Below, piece after piece: positions 1 through 11,429 of a DNA stretch of 64,000 nucleotides. A model generated the notes under the pieces. That model had not been told where the DNA came from. It was given only the letters and a program-made list of their open reading frames with translations, and ran no database searches. Within the stretch, counting starts at the first letter, position 1; each line of letters opens with the position of its first letter. Origin of the DNA: Blastobasis lacticolella (taxonomy: Eukaryota; Arthropoda; Insecta; Lepidoptera; Blastobasidae). The position numbers and the translations under genes were made by a program. The stretch spans positions 4,093,001-4,157,000 of the forward strand of contig LR990055.1 in NCBI GenBank assembly GCA_905147135.1, read 5' to 3'.

Positions 1-715
1 TGAAATACGGTAGAGACTATGCAGGGGACGCTTTTCAGAGGTTTGCTTTTCGATCCCCTGTTTTCTCGATTTCCATACCCCTAAACTTTTCTACAGTATC
101 AAAATAAATCTAGAATCTGCCCTATTTCATTTCAAAGCAATCACAGCAATAAATACCTACAAGTTACATCAAACGATTCTACAATTGCTCTCCCCAAAAC
201 TTCAGCGACTTGTAGACAATAACGGTGATAATAAAATAAAACACATTAAATACATACGTTATTTGTAGCTTACTAGTTTAAGATAGGCTCCTATCTGTTT
301 TCCATTTCCACTTTGCCTTTCTCTTTATTGCTCGACGATTAGACACTACTGGATACCAATTTTCTTGTAACGTCTTAAGCACAGACCTTGACACTTCTAT
401 TCGCAAACTCATTTACAAAGGCTTTGAATTTCACTGATGGCGGTGATGTAAACAATTTATTTGACAAGTACAAAAATATACACCTTTTGCTAACTTAGGA
501 ACGTATTTACCTGAGTAACAGTTCTTCGTCAGTTACTACGTTTATTAGTTTCAATTGCCTTTGAAATGTTCAATTGGTATTTTCTGTCTAGCCTAGGGAA
601 GCTTTTATCGACTTGGATGGTCATAATAAAGGATTCTCCTGCCTTTGTACTATAACATCGGGTTCTCCAAAAGGCATGTTTGCGGGTACGTCAAAAGTTG
701 GCACCGCATCCGCTC
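1..715. other. unassigned AT-rich DNA
   Basis: No gene, repeat family or structure that I can support was seen here. Open frames are short and uncharacteristic. Confidence 0.5.
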
Positions 716-726
716 CTCTTAGGTTG

Positions 727-797
727 CAGATGTCCTGGACGACGGTAAACGCTTTCCATCAGGTGGACCGTTCATACGTGTGCCTCCCTAGGAAATA
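727..797 (+). repeat. short dispersed repeat, copy 1
   Basis: This stretch shares with 14823-14890 the order GTCCTGGACG, then TTTCCATCAGGTG, then GTGCCTCCCTAGG. It is followed by a T/A-rich ATTT tract. It is probably the 3' end of a retroelement, but the family is unknown to me. Confidence 0.5.
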
Positions 798-804
798 TGA
801 AAAC

Positions 805-840
805 AATTATTTATTTTATTTTATTTATTTATTTATTTCA
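805..840. repeat. ATTT-rich low-complexity tract
   Basis: Repeated ATTT/ATTTT units directly after the dispersed repeat. It looks like an expanded retroelement tail. Confidence 0.6.
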
Positions 841-1448
841 CACATCAAAAACAAATCATAAAAATACAACATCAAAGTCTTCCGAAAATAAATAAGAACT
901 AGCCTGATTGCATGGCAGCCTGTTGGCTGCGAGTGTAGGTGTATAGCTGACATCTGTCTCCGCGCACATGTCGTAGCAGCCAGATGTAATTTTTGTTCGT
1001 TTTCAATAAAGACATTCGATACGAAGAACCGTATTCGGGAAATTAAAAGTCATAAGGCAATTTGGGACTTGTCTTCAGACGACACAGTGATCGTTATGTA
1101 CCTAAAGAAAAAACGATGGGAAGAAATCACAATTTTTACATAAGTTCGGATAAGAGTATCTGCGACCGTGATTAAATCTTTATACATTCTTGTATAGTGA
1201 AAACGTCGGTCTGGGTATTCATGAACATCCTTAAAATATGTTTGATATACTTTTCGAGTGCCGTACTAGAAAAAAAGATGAATCCAAAGTATTTTCTTAG
1301 CTTCACGTATTTTACGATTTAAAAGCTAATTCATTATAAGATCCTTCTACGTCCATATCAAATGGTCAGGACTGGCTGCCATCATATCTGCAATAACTGG
1401 CTGCTCAAAATATTCAGCCGCAGCCAGACTGCCTAGCACGCCCAGTGG
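841..1448. other. unassigned DNA
   Basis: Nothing recognisable apart from short AT-rich runs. Confidence 0.45.
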
Positions 1449-1530
1449 TAGTACCCTACCCACTAAGTTGGTAAACAAGCTTGTAATCTGCCTGATGGTA
1501 AGCAGTTACCGCAGCCTATGGACGCTTGGG
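1449..1530 (-). repeat. LINE 3' tail fragment (family of 54775-55875)
   Basis: Read on the minus strand, this matches the end of the LINE at 55800-55865: the coding end with CCATAGGCTGCGG, then CTTACCATCAGGCAG and CAAGCTTGTTT. Only the last 60 to 80 bases are present. It is a 5'-truncated insertion, as is usual for LINEs. Confidence 0.7.
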
Positions 1531-1539
1531 GTGTCACTC

Positions 1540-2260
1540 CTGTGTTACTTGTATTGTGTATTGGCTTTCGATTTTATTAGTTTTTTGTGTTTACACATTG
1601 ATTTTCATTTACAGTTACAATACTTACGACATCAAAACTTATATCTGCATTTACAATACTCATGACATCAAAACGCTAACCCATACAAAATCCCGTACAA
1701 GGAAGAGAGGACAGGGCAAATAGAACAAAGGAAAGAGCCGACAAACTGGACGAAATCGCAGTAAGCGGCGGATATATCCCATTGAAAGTTTCAACTAGCT
1801 ACATTGAGCGTAAATAGCGAAAGTTACATACAAAACCCTTTGTCTATTTCCCAAGTGATAGGATTAAGCGGGCTTTCAGTTCTCTGGCGTTATTATTATC
1901 GTGTGATTTCGTAGTGGGTCACGTTACAAATTAGTAACCGCAGATCTTGGTTTAGTCGGATTATGCGTTAGGCTCTAGAAGTTTACTGTCTCGTATTGTG
2001 TTACGGAGTAGGTTATTTTGTATAGACACACGTTAGAGACATAGGTTAGTATTAAATAGTAGTTATTTGTAAATTTTGTTTAATTTGGGATTCATGTCGA
2101 TCCTGATAATATTACGACTTTGAAGTTTGAAGCTGCGGTGGTGTTTTTATCTAATAGATGTTGGAGGAAATGTTAATTTTTATAATTGTTGGCCAGGTAA
2201 ATAGTGAAATTCGCCCGGAAGTCTGTCTGTTGCAGTATTATTTATATATGAATAAATGTA
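1540..2260. other. unassigned DNA
   Basis: No supported feature. Two short open frames overlap here with no family resemblance. Confidence 0.45.
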
Positions 2261-2277
2261 TATGTATTTTTTTATTT

Positions 2278-2405
2278 TACTCAGTGACAAACGAGCAGAC
2301 TGCCCACCTGATGGTAAGTAGTAACTGTCGCCCATAACATCTACAATTCCTTCATTTAGATTGCAGGTAACAAAAATACAGAGGCGCAGGTGCGTTGGCA
2401 CTGTC
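2278..2405 (-). repeat. dispersed repeat D, fragment
   Basis: On the minus strand it matches the downstream half of the repeat at 20610-20912. Shared parts are a run with GTTACCTGCAAtct, ATGTTATGGGCGACAG, CATCAGGTGGGC and CTCGTTTGTCACTGA followed by A-rich sequence. The family class is unclear; the A-rich end suggests a retroelement. Confidence 0.65.
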
Positions 2406-2409
2406 ACAC

Positions 2410-3255
2410 GTTTTCCCTTTAAATAATACCTATCCAAAAGTCCCAACTTTTAACCCCTACTTAACCTCCGATAACAGAGGAAGCATGTTCTATAAAACGC
2501 GTATCTGAGAAAGTTTTGGGTTAGTTTGTGAAAGAGCTTCCTCAATTTTATCGTCAGCTTCAATTCAGTCCCAATAGCAATTGGCAACGTGTAATCTATC
2601 GAGTAAATTATCTAAACACTTAACGAGAAAACTTGCTAGCTTTTTAAATTTGATTATGCCGTATTCTCTTAAAATAGAAATTTAGGGTAAATCATAGGTC
2701 AACTACGTATGGTTGACGGGAATTTGTTACAAATAACAACACACGAACACACAAAACCCGCATAGATATTTATTAATAATTAGGTATCTATGAGAATTGA
2801 TTCCCGTATGTAAAGCTAGCTTCATGATTAACGTGAAATATTTCGCAAACAAAACCTGCAACTTGATAGTGAAGAAAAATCCTCAAGGACCTGCGAAAAG
2901 TAGTTTCCATTAATGAGGCATTAACCTCTCCTAGTCTAGATTGATGGCACTATACGGAGAACGGGATACGAGATCTGCCATGAAACTTGCCTTGTTACTA
3001 CGTGTGTGTTTCTTGTCCTTTTTTTAGAATGTTAAGAAATGATCGTTTGCCCAGGATTAACATATAAGTCTGTGGGCTCAAGAACCTGTTTCACTCTGAT
3101 CGACTAATCACTAAAACGCCAATATGGCGGCAATTGCTGGCAGACGCAAATTTGGGTTGGATTTTTCAGGTGGTCTTTAGAATATCGATAGTTTTTAATT
3201 ACACACTGCTACACAGCTAACCAAGGGCCTCCTCCATAATGTCACAATATAACAG
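2410..3255. other. unassigned DNA
   Basis: No supported gene, repeat family or hairpin was found. Confidence 0.45.
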
Positions 3256-3260
3256 CCTTA

Positions 3261-3312
3261 CCTACGTTTGTCTAGACGCTTGAGCACCTACGTTTGTCTA
3301 GACGCTTGAGCA
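3261..3312. repeat. perfect 26-bp tandem duplication
   Basis: Two identical head-to-tail 26-bp units (3261-3286 and 3287-3312), each beginning CCTACGTTTG and ending TTGAGCA. With no divergence between them, the duplication is recent or an assembly slip. Confidence 0.95.
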
Positions 3313-3474
3313 TTTCTAACTACTTTTTTATGCGAGTGTGAGATATAAATTGGATAAGTTTGAATGTTTGTAAGCTTGTAAATTTGGATTTTAGGAGTTA
3401 CTAATTTTGTAAATTCTCTCACTAACAGGAAGCTACACTATTTCTATTTTCTACCGTATATTTTAAATAATTAT

Positions 3475-3835
3475 ATATATTTTTTTATGTTATCCGGCAG
3501 ACAAACAGGCATGCGGGCCACCTGACGGAAAGTGGTCACCGCCGCCTATGGACATCAGCAACACCAGGGGAGTCACCAATGCGTTGCCCACCTCTGAAGA
3601 GATCTCTAATATACCTCTTGAATGAACCCATGTCATAGTCCAAAGGAATCACTGTAGCTGGGAGCTCATTCCACATCCGAATCGTACGAGCGAGAAACGA
3701 TAATTCCGAGCGATATAATTCCGTTTGATCCTGAAAACAATAGAATCCCGCGGGATAGTTGAATGTTTACACAGATCCGAAATGGGTGCGAGTGAAAACC
3801 TTCATACATCCTGAATACATAATACTATAAGCCTA
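3475..3835 (-). pseudogene. CR1/jockey-like LINE, C-terminal end of ORF2 plus tail (family E)
   Basis: Read on the minus strand, it encodes the end of a LINE reverse transcriptase ORF. A frame from about 3740 down to 3545 gives SELSFLARTIRMWNELPATV and then a segment ending in VADVHRRR and a stop. The W-NELP box near the C-terminus is characteristic of CR1/jockey-type ORF2 proteins. An in-frame stop lies further upstream (near 3770), so this is dead. The 3' tail (ACTTTCC, TCAGGTGG, GCCTGTTTGTCTGCCGG, then an A-rich run) ends at about 3475. Related tails are at 30555, 32006, 37204 and 39464. It is heavily 5'-truncated. Confidence 0.8.
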
Positions 3836-3839
3836 ATAG

Positions 3840-5030
3840 CATTACCACTCTTTTTGGGCGATTAGCTAGATCCAAAAACACGTTTGTTCTAAGTAGCATT
3901 TATTCTCAGTCGCATTGCCGCAGTCGAGATAACAAAGTTTTACATTAATCTTGTTGAACTAAAATAAAAGCTTAACGTTATTAAAACTTAAAGCTTTTAA
4001 AGCCTTTTTACCGCTTTTTTCCCTATCCACAAATGGCTTTTCCTTATAAATTTGTAACGGTAGAGGGGAATTATATCATTCAGAGTTTAGCAGGGCCCAG
4101 CCTGCATCCATTTCGCGGTCCAAAGATTCCCACTCCACATTCACTATTCAATGTGTTCCGCTCACTTGAGTCCTATTTCCCACTCGGCAATCCGTGGGTA
4201 CCAAACTCGAGTTATGTATACGACTAGAGTTCTTTTTAGACTCAAATCCGTGCTCTGATGACTCTTGCGCGACTACTAATACGGTAATAGACGCTTGAGT
4301 GTTTAGGTCACTGGGTCCTGTAAAATTGAGTCAAGTTTATTATTTCCGACTCCCGGACTAGAGTTTTTTACAACTAGATATATCTAGATATATCCATCAA
4401 GGTTGGGCTTGTTTGGTTTGTTTTGACTGCTCTAACAGCTCGTAGATGATGTCCAGTTGAAATAGAACGCGTGATAATCTCTTGTATTGAAACTATATTT
4501 TTACTTAACACTATTACTTAATTGTTATGTTTCTCAACGAAATTAGTGAGTTTATAATATCACGTTTTATAATTTCTCGTGATATACCTAGTGTATACAA
4601 ATCTCGCGAAGTGCTGCTGTTGCTGCAATCGCGCGCGAGTGGCGCGTTGCATTTCACCGTACGAAATAATGAGCAATTTTCAAGGCTCGCTTACCTCATA
4701 TAGATAGCGCTCTCTAATGACTGACGCCATTATCATATCTCTGGGCTATATGGGATTGATATTTATTTTTATTTCGATGCATTTTTTATACTATTAAGGT
4801 TTCAAACATGCTTACGGCCTTCCTTTATCTTAGTCCTATTAGTTTAACGGTTTTTGAACGTCAGTGCTCCTTGGGGCTCAACTTTATAAATTTTATTAAC
4901 CTATATTTGGTAAACTGGAAGATAAAGCTGTGTAACTTTATGTCCGCCTTTTAAATAAATAAATAAACTTAAGGTTAGAATGGTAACATTTTTGCAAATA
5001 TTAAATAATAACTAGTGTCATAAATAAAAA
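3840..5030. other. unassigned DNA
   Basis: No gene seen. It includes a GC-richer patch with CGCGCGCGAG near 4630 and an AAATAAATAAATAAA run near 4955. Confidence 0.4.
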
Positions 5031-5037
5031 TATAAAT

Positions 5038-5094
5038 GTGCTTGGACAAATTCACACAGCGCTATCTAGCCCCAAAGTAAGCAAAGCTTTTATA
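5038..5094 (-). repeat. SINE family B, 3' end fragment
   Basis: It matches in reverse the end of the SINE at 43917-44143 (GACAAATTCACACAG and TAGCCCCAAAGTAAGCAAAG). Only the tail-proximal part is left. Confidence 0.75.
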
Positions 5095-5174
5095 CTTTAT
5101 ACGTGATTTCTATTAATTTGTTCTGTGGAAATGAATGATGACAGGCACACATAATTGATTGCCATACAACTACA

Positions 5175-5275
5175 ACAATATTTCTTTCAAACTAAACCCG
5201 TTCTTTACACATATTTTTATACTAATCGGTACTCACACGCAACGTACCTATTTGATTTGTTTTCCGGACGTTTCG
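5175..5275. repeat. dispersed repeat F, copy 1
   Basis: It shares with 56860-56947 the blocks TTTCAAACTAAAC, CGTTCTTTA-CA, CACACGC and GATTTGTTTTCC-GACGT in the same order. Class unknown; two copies in the window. Confidence 0.6.
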
Positions 5276-5543
5276 GTAGGGTGCACCCACTGAAGAAGAC
5301 TGCAGAGTACAGGTGAAGCTTGTCGAGAAAACAAAGGTACGTCACGTGTAAGGCCCGATTAAAATAATAACTACAACAATAGCGCCATATACTCAAAAGA
5401 TCATAATAATATTAGAGTTCGTACAGCGCGTCATATATGTAAATTCTTGAAAACCAAAAGGCTAATTAAAGACGTGCACGCGGGCTGATTGCGTGCTCGA
5501 GCGCGGCACGATACCTGCACGTGACTCGATGCTTCGCGCACGT

Positions 5544-5569
5544 AGCAATGAGTCACGTGACTCATTGCT
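5544..5569. promoter_or_regulatory. 26-bp perfect palindrome with AP-1-like and CACGTG boxes
   Basis: The 26 bases are exactly their own reverse complement. The core TGAGTCACGTGACTCA joins two AP-1-type sites (TGAGTCA) around an E-box (CACGTG). GTCACGTGAC is the preferred site of bHLH-zip factors of the USF/MITF class. Two more CACGTG boxes lie at 5343-5348 and 5518-5523. This could be a regulatory cluster. No adjacent exon was identified, so the function is inference. Confidence 0.45.
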
Positions 5570-5699
5570 GCAACTGACGTGAAGTGAACTGATTGCAACG
5601 CTCGTTAGATTTAAACGCACCCTAAGGGAACTCTCAGCTCAGTGCTCTCGGTGGACATGTTCAATGAAACTCTTCTGATTAACTGCGGTTTTATATTTA

Positions 5700-7800
5700 T
5701 CATTTAAATCCGATGTTTAACTATCACTTTTCAGTTATTCATGGTCACGGGTAGACAGGCCTCTCGCTGGATTCTGCTCGCCGATAATCGTAACTAAATT
5801 GGCTAAAATCCTTTGATGTTTGTTATGGATTTTAGACATAAGTGGGTAAAAGGTTTATTTTAGTATAATAGTGTTACATACTTTTGGAACCGGCTCATGA
5901 AGTCTCTACACGATATATTAGGTTACCGAAAAGAAATATTTTCGATAATACATTATGGCGTTATAACTTTAGCTCTAATAAGTCTACGGGACGAGTGTAC
6001 AAAGTAGCACGATTCTAATACGAAATGTTCAATGTTTTCACTAAACATCCCCACTACGTGAGAGTCAACATCCGTGACTACGAATGTCTACGTACCACGG
6101 ACTGAGAAGTGGCCTCCAGGAAACGTCAAAACTCCTAAATAAAAGACAGTTCGTAAAAGAGCTATCAAGGAATGCTTAAAGTAAAAAATATTGATTTTTT
6201 AAATTTACTTATTGCCGTTTTCACTAAACTTATGAATCGCCTAAGTTGTTACTATCTCAATTTTGACGTTGCTAATTGGCTAAAAACTATTATAGTTAGG
6301 ACGGAACATGGGTCATTCTTATGTTTAATGAAAATGGCAAGATATTACGAACTGGTAGGGAATTTTTGAAGTAAAAAATATCGATGGACTGTAGCGCACT
6401 AATTACAAAAACTAGCCAAAAATATAACGCCCTCTTCCATCAAAACACAAATAAACGAATAAGTCAAGTTTGTATACGAGCTTTCGCCCACAAAGCTCAT
6501 GCTACGGAGCTCATAGCCATTACACAATGTTCCAATTAAAGCTTGATAAGAGCCACTGGAAAGCCAGAGGCCTTATCGGCAGGCAAAGCGCTCATTGACC
6601 AACCATAATAGCTATGCGGATAACTGTCGAGCCCAGCCTTCGGTAAGGGCTGCTTCGTAGTTGGTTCTACGTAGTTTAGCACAAGCTCTTAGTAGATTCT
6701 TAAATGAACTGTGTACACGGATGGTACCTGCAAGCCTTCAGACTCGAGCAGAGTTAGAAATTATAATCTCCAAACCAGTGTTTACCGGCTTGTTTGCACT
6801 CAAAGTAAAATAAAACAAGCCGAAACCAGTACAAGGATGACAATTTATTGATCCGTGACACAACATATATACTTTCGACACGGACGGGTCGTTTAGCGCG
6901 ATGTACAAAATTACTGCATTTCCTAACAACGCCATCTATCAGCACACCTCGGAACCAAACTAAAACTATACACGGCATGCGACATCTAACGGAACTTACT
7001 GTACTACCTTTTATCAATACATTCAAAGACATATTTGGACAAACTGCTTTTCTCGGTTACGAAAACTTTAGAATTCTGTTTCAGTGACTGTAAAAGGTGT
7101 TTAACGGCGGAGAACTTTAAATTTAAATATAACACAGAAAAAAGTTTTTAGTATTAGTAAAACTACCTTTATTGAAAAGATAATTTTATGGCATTTATGT
7201 TTGAATATAATTTCGGCAATGTGGCTGCCGTGACTGGCGCATGACTGGTGACACAGAATTTTGCACACGCAATAATTTCCCATACCTATATGACTGGCTA
7301 TGCTCGCGATGGCGATATAACAATGACTATCAAAATGCGAATCTGACTAAAATTGGCTAAGATATTAATTAAGTTAAAGATTATTTTTTAATGCTAGAAA
7401 TGTATATTTTAGTGTTTATGGAAAATAATTATGGTGTGGGCAAAAATTCTGTGCCGGCGAGCGTATTAATATACAATTATACAATAGCGGCAGCGACTAA
7501 AGGCGGTCGCCATGGAAAACTCAATAATAATATAAAGTTTTAAATAGAGATAGTCGACAGAGTCAGATTTCTAATTACACCTATTAATAAAATAAAAAAT
7601 TGTTTCCTACATATTATCTTAATCAAAATCAAGTAAGTTCATACAGCTCCCATCTACTGTACCCACCCTTTACAATCTAATAGTTATTGTACACTATAAT
7701 CACGAAACGACTGTTGTGTTATTGGTATAATAAACCGAATGTGGGACAAAGGGAAGTTGGTGGAGAAATGGGCAATTATACAGGTACACCTACCTGCCAT
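5700..7800. other. unassigned DNA
   Basis: No supported gene. 6575-6780 has a more balanced base composition and may be an old retroelement coding remnant, but I could not place it. Short open frames near 6738-7283 look like chance. Confidence 0.35.
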
Positions 7801-7834
7801 TGTAGCTATATTTGAAGAGTGTATTATTATACAC

Positions 7835-7906
7835 TCTGTGTGAATATGTACACAAATTAGAGTATTACTATTATAATACTCTAATTTGTGTACATATTCA
7901 CACAGA
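7835..7906. repeat. perfect 33-bp inverted repeat (hairpin)
   Basis: Arms 7835-7867 and 7874-7906 are exact reverse complements with a 6-base loop. Directly upstream an 8-bp hairpin (7816-7823 with 7830-7837) abuts and slightly overlaps the left arm. A transcript would form a long uninterrupted stem. It is probably the core of a small foldback element. Confidence 0.9.
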
Positions 7907-7966
7907 ACCTCATAACTCCAAACTACCACTCTGAGTCACTCTACTTAGACACTGCAACAGAGGCGG

Positions 7967-8108
7967 TCTAGGAGGCAGTTAGACATTTTTTCTAAACTTC
8001 ACGTGGTATAAAATAAAGTCGCTTTCGGTTACGCCGGCGAGCCGACCAACTCACCCGCTTTCAAAAGCAATATAAGGATAAGGATCAACTGTCTAGCTGC
8101 CTCCTAGA
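7967..8108. mobile_element. small inverted-repeat element (MITE-like)
   Basis: Ends 7967-7985 and 8090-8108 are inverted copies (TCTAGGAGGCAG-TAGACA) with one mismatch in 19. The interior carries a stretch with CGCTTTCGGTTACGCCGGCG followed by a segment ending in AAGCAATATAAGGATAAGG. It has no coding capacity. No clear target-site duplication was seen. Confidence 0.6.
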
Positions 8109-8109
8109 A

Positions 8110-8595
8110 ATCAAAATAAGGTGGAACTTTGTCGAAGTAAATTGGAATTAAGGTTTTGAATTACTTGTTGCAGTTCAAGTCCAATTTGACAATAATTTTG
8201 GAATTTGATACTATATATCATGGCACTTGATATTTTGATGTGAACCACTTTCAGATATGGAGAGACAACGTCTTCATCGTTTAAGAAAGAAAGAACTCCA
8301 AATGAAGAACACCAGTTCGACTGGTTGGTGAAAGAGCCGAGTGGCGAATCTGAATGTCGACTATTTCTACTGCGCAGCCATCCACATAATCTGGCCCGCT
8401 TGAAAAATGATCGAATGTAATTCCGAAAGATGAATCGAATTCAAGAAAAAATTGCAATTTATTCCCCTTCAAATATTATATTTCTTCAAAATTTCTCTGA
8501 TATCTTTACTCGAATCGTGAAAAAATACCCAAACTAGCAACAAAGACTCATGTCATGCGGTTTAAGGCAGGCTTATAAACATCTTTAGTTTATTT
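8110..8595. other. unassigned DNA
   Basis: Nothing supported. Confidence 0.4.
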
Positions 8596-8597
8596 CG

Positions 8598-8668
8598 CAC
8601 ACACACACACACACAAACATACACACACACACACACACACATACATACACACACACACACACACACAA
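8598..8668. repeat. (CA)n microsatellite
   Basis: Nearly pure CA dinucleotides, interrupted by CAAACATA and CATACATA. Confidence 0.95.
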
Positions 8669-8669
8669 T

Positions 8670-9375
8670 CACGTCAAGTAATAGTTGGTACAGTAGATTG
8701 GACCTTTTAGTACTTTTACCTATTATCTAAATACTTCTTTGCCGTCAAAATATGATGGATTTGAGAGGAAGAGCCAGGAGACCCTTCACACAGGATTACC
8801 TAGTTTGGGCTCCTGTCTCTCACTCGCATATGTAATTTTGTAACCAATGCATGAAGAAATGTATATTGTGTGATTGAGAGAAAATAAAATACTTATTATA
8901 TTATATATTTACACATTCACAGCCATTGCGGTGTGGTGGGCAAATTCATCATCTCAATACTGTAAATAGGTTGACTTTCTTTATTATTACTCGCACAATC
9001 TCAACAACTTCATTTGATAATGAATGAGAATTTTAGTTTTCTCCAACTAAAATTCATTCAAGGAATTATAAAGTCCCTACCCTGCTTAATACCGCTCGAG
9101 ATCATCAAGTACGTAAGTTAAACAAGAAACATTCCAAGAAATTACAGAAAATACATTTCTATTTCCATTCCTGACTTAAGACAGTAAGTAGGTAAACTCT
9201 TTCCTTCAGCTTTATTAAATCAGCTCTCTTCAGCAATCGTCAGTCTTTCACACTGTTAAATCAAACACATTCAAAATTAATACATAATCAGGTTCTGTAC
9301 TTTATTTCAATACCCAAATTACGTGGTGAGATTAATTAAGGTCGCGCGCCGTTTTCCGAAAAGCGTGTCACAAAA
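8670..9375. other. unassigned DNA
   Basis: No gene. A short imperfect hairpin lies near 9018-9060 (TGAATGAGAATTTTAGTT with its near complement). Confidence 0.4.
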
Positions 9376-9378
9376 TTT

Positions 9379-9424
9379 GACCTTATTTTATAAGCAATAC
9401 ATTCCATTTTGATCTTGCTCTCTG
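9379..9424 (-). repeat. dispersed repeat G, fragment
   Basis: It shares GACCTTATTTTATAAGCAATACATTCCA with 17968-18048 and, in reverse, with 14583-14668. Confidence 0.6.
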
Positions 9425-9998
9425 AACGAGTTAGGGTCCTACATGTAGAGTAGCATAATCGCCACTTAGAAACATGTTTACCTACTAGTATACCACCAAC
9501 GTACTGGCACTGACAGTACCTACCCTTTTCTATTTTTACGAGAAAACGGAATGAGCTTTCATAAAATTTACGATTGCGACGAATGGTAATAAAAAGAGAA
9601 TTACCCGTTTAAAACATTTTAAAACAATAATGTTCATGCATTGAACTGTTTAGAGTTTTCAATGGAATAGCAGTCTAGACAAACTAAAACGCGTTTTTAT
9701 TACGTATACGCTTGTAATGAAAACAAAACAAGTAATTTGTACGGTTTACGGCTGGTTATATTGGCAAGGCACCAATGTTGTGTAAACATGATACCACGGA
9801 TATATTTTATGAATAACAAGAAAACTATTTTGTCTTGTTTACGTCGGTTACGTGTCATTTTTTCAGTTTCGTGTTAAAGGTTAAGAATACAGATCGTAAT
9901 GTGGTGCCCGAGTGAAAAGTTTAGTTGTAATTACTTACATTAATGTGATGTTCGGCATTATGTTTTGTACTTTATGGAGTTGAGTTTAAGGTGCTCAT

Positions 9999-10125
9999 CT
10001 AATTGGCAACGGTCGTGCGACCATGGTCGTACAATTAGCTCGTCCGACCAATAGGAGACATGCTCGTGCGACGGGCAAACCGCCCGCGCGCCCACCCGCA
10101 TGGTCATACGACCATTGCCAATTAG
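9999..10125. mobile_element. inverted-repeat element with GGTCGTGCGACC ends
   Basis: Arms 9999-10025 and 10099-10125 are inverted copies over 27 bp with about three mismatches. Each arm starts CTAATTGGCAA and contains a small internal dyad (GGTCGTGCGACC). A single arm of the same family occurs at 62052-62074. It is probably a non-autonomous DNA element about 127 bp long. Confidence 0.6.
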
Positions 10126-10129
10126 AACA

Positions 10130-10925
10130 CGCTTAAGAGCACGCTTCTATACGATTTGACCCAAATGTTTATGTAATTTTGGTTTCTATACTAATGATTG
10201 TAAGCTTATTTTATTATTTGTAAACAAACGCGCAAACAAACATTCCTTGGTTCCTTATTCACCGGATTCCTTTGCGTCCGGTCGCTACGCGGTGACTCTG
10301 CAAGCGCGACGCGTACACGTTTTCTGTCCAGTTTATTTCCGGTGACGTATAAATTGGCCTTATTATAGTAGACGTTATTGCGCTTCAACTGTTTCGTTGA
10401 AACGTAGATAGGAAACGTAATTTACAAATGGAAAGTACCTATATCGCCTCCGAAACAGAGAATCAAGCTACAAACTCTGACCGCAAACACGCAACCTGAT
10501 TTCAAAGGACGTATCTACCTTAACAATTCGCACAACTCTCAGGAAGTTAAGGAATTACTGACGAATGCCAAAACTTTGGACAGCAAACGGGTAAAACAAT
10601 TTGCCGACTGCATTTTATCGTCTGTTTTGATCAAGTACATTCAAAGGATTTGTCGGAATGCTTTAGAATAACATGAGTTATAAATCATGTAAGATTTTTT
10701 GATTTATTGATTAATGTTTTGGAAATAAAAATACGATGCGGATTGATGGCATGTATGAAGGACGTGTGTGTAGGTGGAAGTGCTTAGAAACTTGGCACTT
10801 CAGTTTTATTATTTTTCCGGATCTCGCCGGTCTTTGATGCGATGACTCGGGGGATTACGGAAATATCAAATGACGCATTTACATTAGGTCGCTCTTTCGA
10901 ATTCGAAATCGTTAACACCATTTTT
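10130..10925. other. unassigned DNA
   Basis: No supported feature. Confidence 0.4.
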
Positions 10926-10930
10926 TTATA

Positions 10931-11300
10931 ATGTATAATGCACTAAGGTTGGAATCAAGCTTACGGGATGCCTGATGGTTAACAGTTACCGCACTATGGA
11001 TATCTCCAATTTCAGAAATCCCCTTTACGCGATAAAAGGACCAGGGATATCAGTCACGTGCTGCCAACCCCGTCCTTCCCAAAAACCCTTTTCTTGAAGA
11101 ACTACATATTATACTCTCCAGGGAAAACCTTTCCAGAGACCTCATACAACAACTTTGTGTGCATGGGATAAAGTTCAATGGGACCGCATAATTTACGACT
11201 AATTATAAGGTATAAGGATAAACTCCCTGTCAAAGAGTGTGGATATGGGCATCATGTCAAACAGTTCCTCGGAACAAACACCGTTGCAAGCTGTAGCCCT
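10931..11300 (-). pseudogene. LINE ORF2 C-terminal fragment (family of 54775-55875)
   Basis: On the minus strand it follows the last part of the LINE at 55500-55865. It has the segment for GVCSEELFDMMP (near 11280-11245), then FPGEYNM-FFKK (near 11130-11090), then the 3' tail. Several stops and frameshifts interrupt it. 5'-truncated and dead. Confidence 0.75.
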
Positions 11301-11429
11301 CGATGGTTTATTGACACTGGCGCCATTGGATATCACTATAACGCGACTAGCTTATCTTACTCACCACTACCGTACTGTAAGGGCGTTTCCTTTTCTACAA
11401 TTTTTTTGTCTTTCACGTCCATTGATTGA

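Noticed and set aside
4371..4402. CTAGATATATCTAGATATATC as an inverted-repeat element
   Set aside because: A short AT-rich palindrome that can arise by chance; no arms beyond it.
5631..5720. Promoter and short first exon (CTCAGCTCAGTGCTC, then ATG)
   Set aside because: A TCAGT initiator-like word is too common; the frame closes after about a dozen codons and no downstream exon was recognised.
8598..8668. CRISPR-like or other spaced repeat array
   Set aside because: It is a plain CA microsatellite with two CATA interruptions; no spacer structure.
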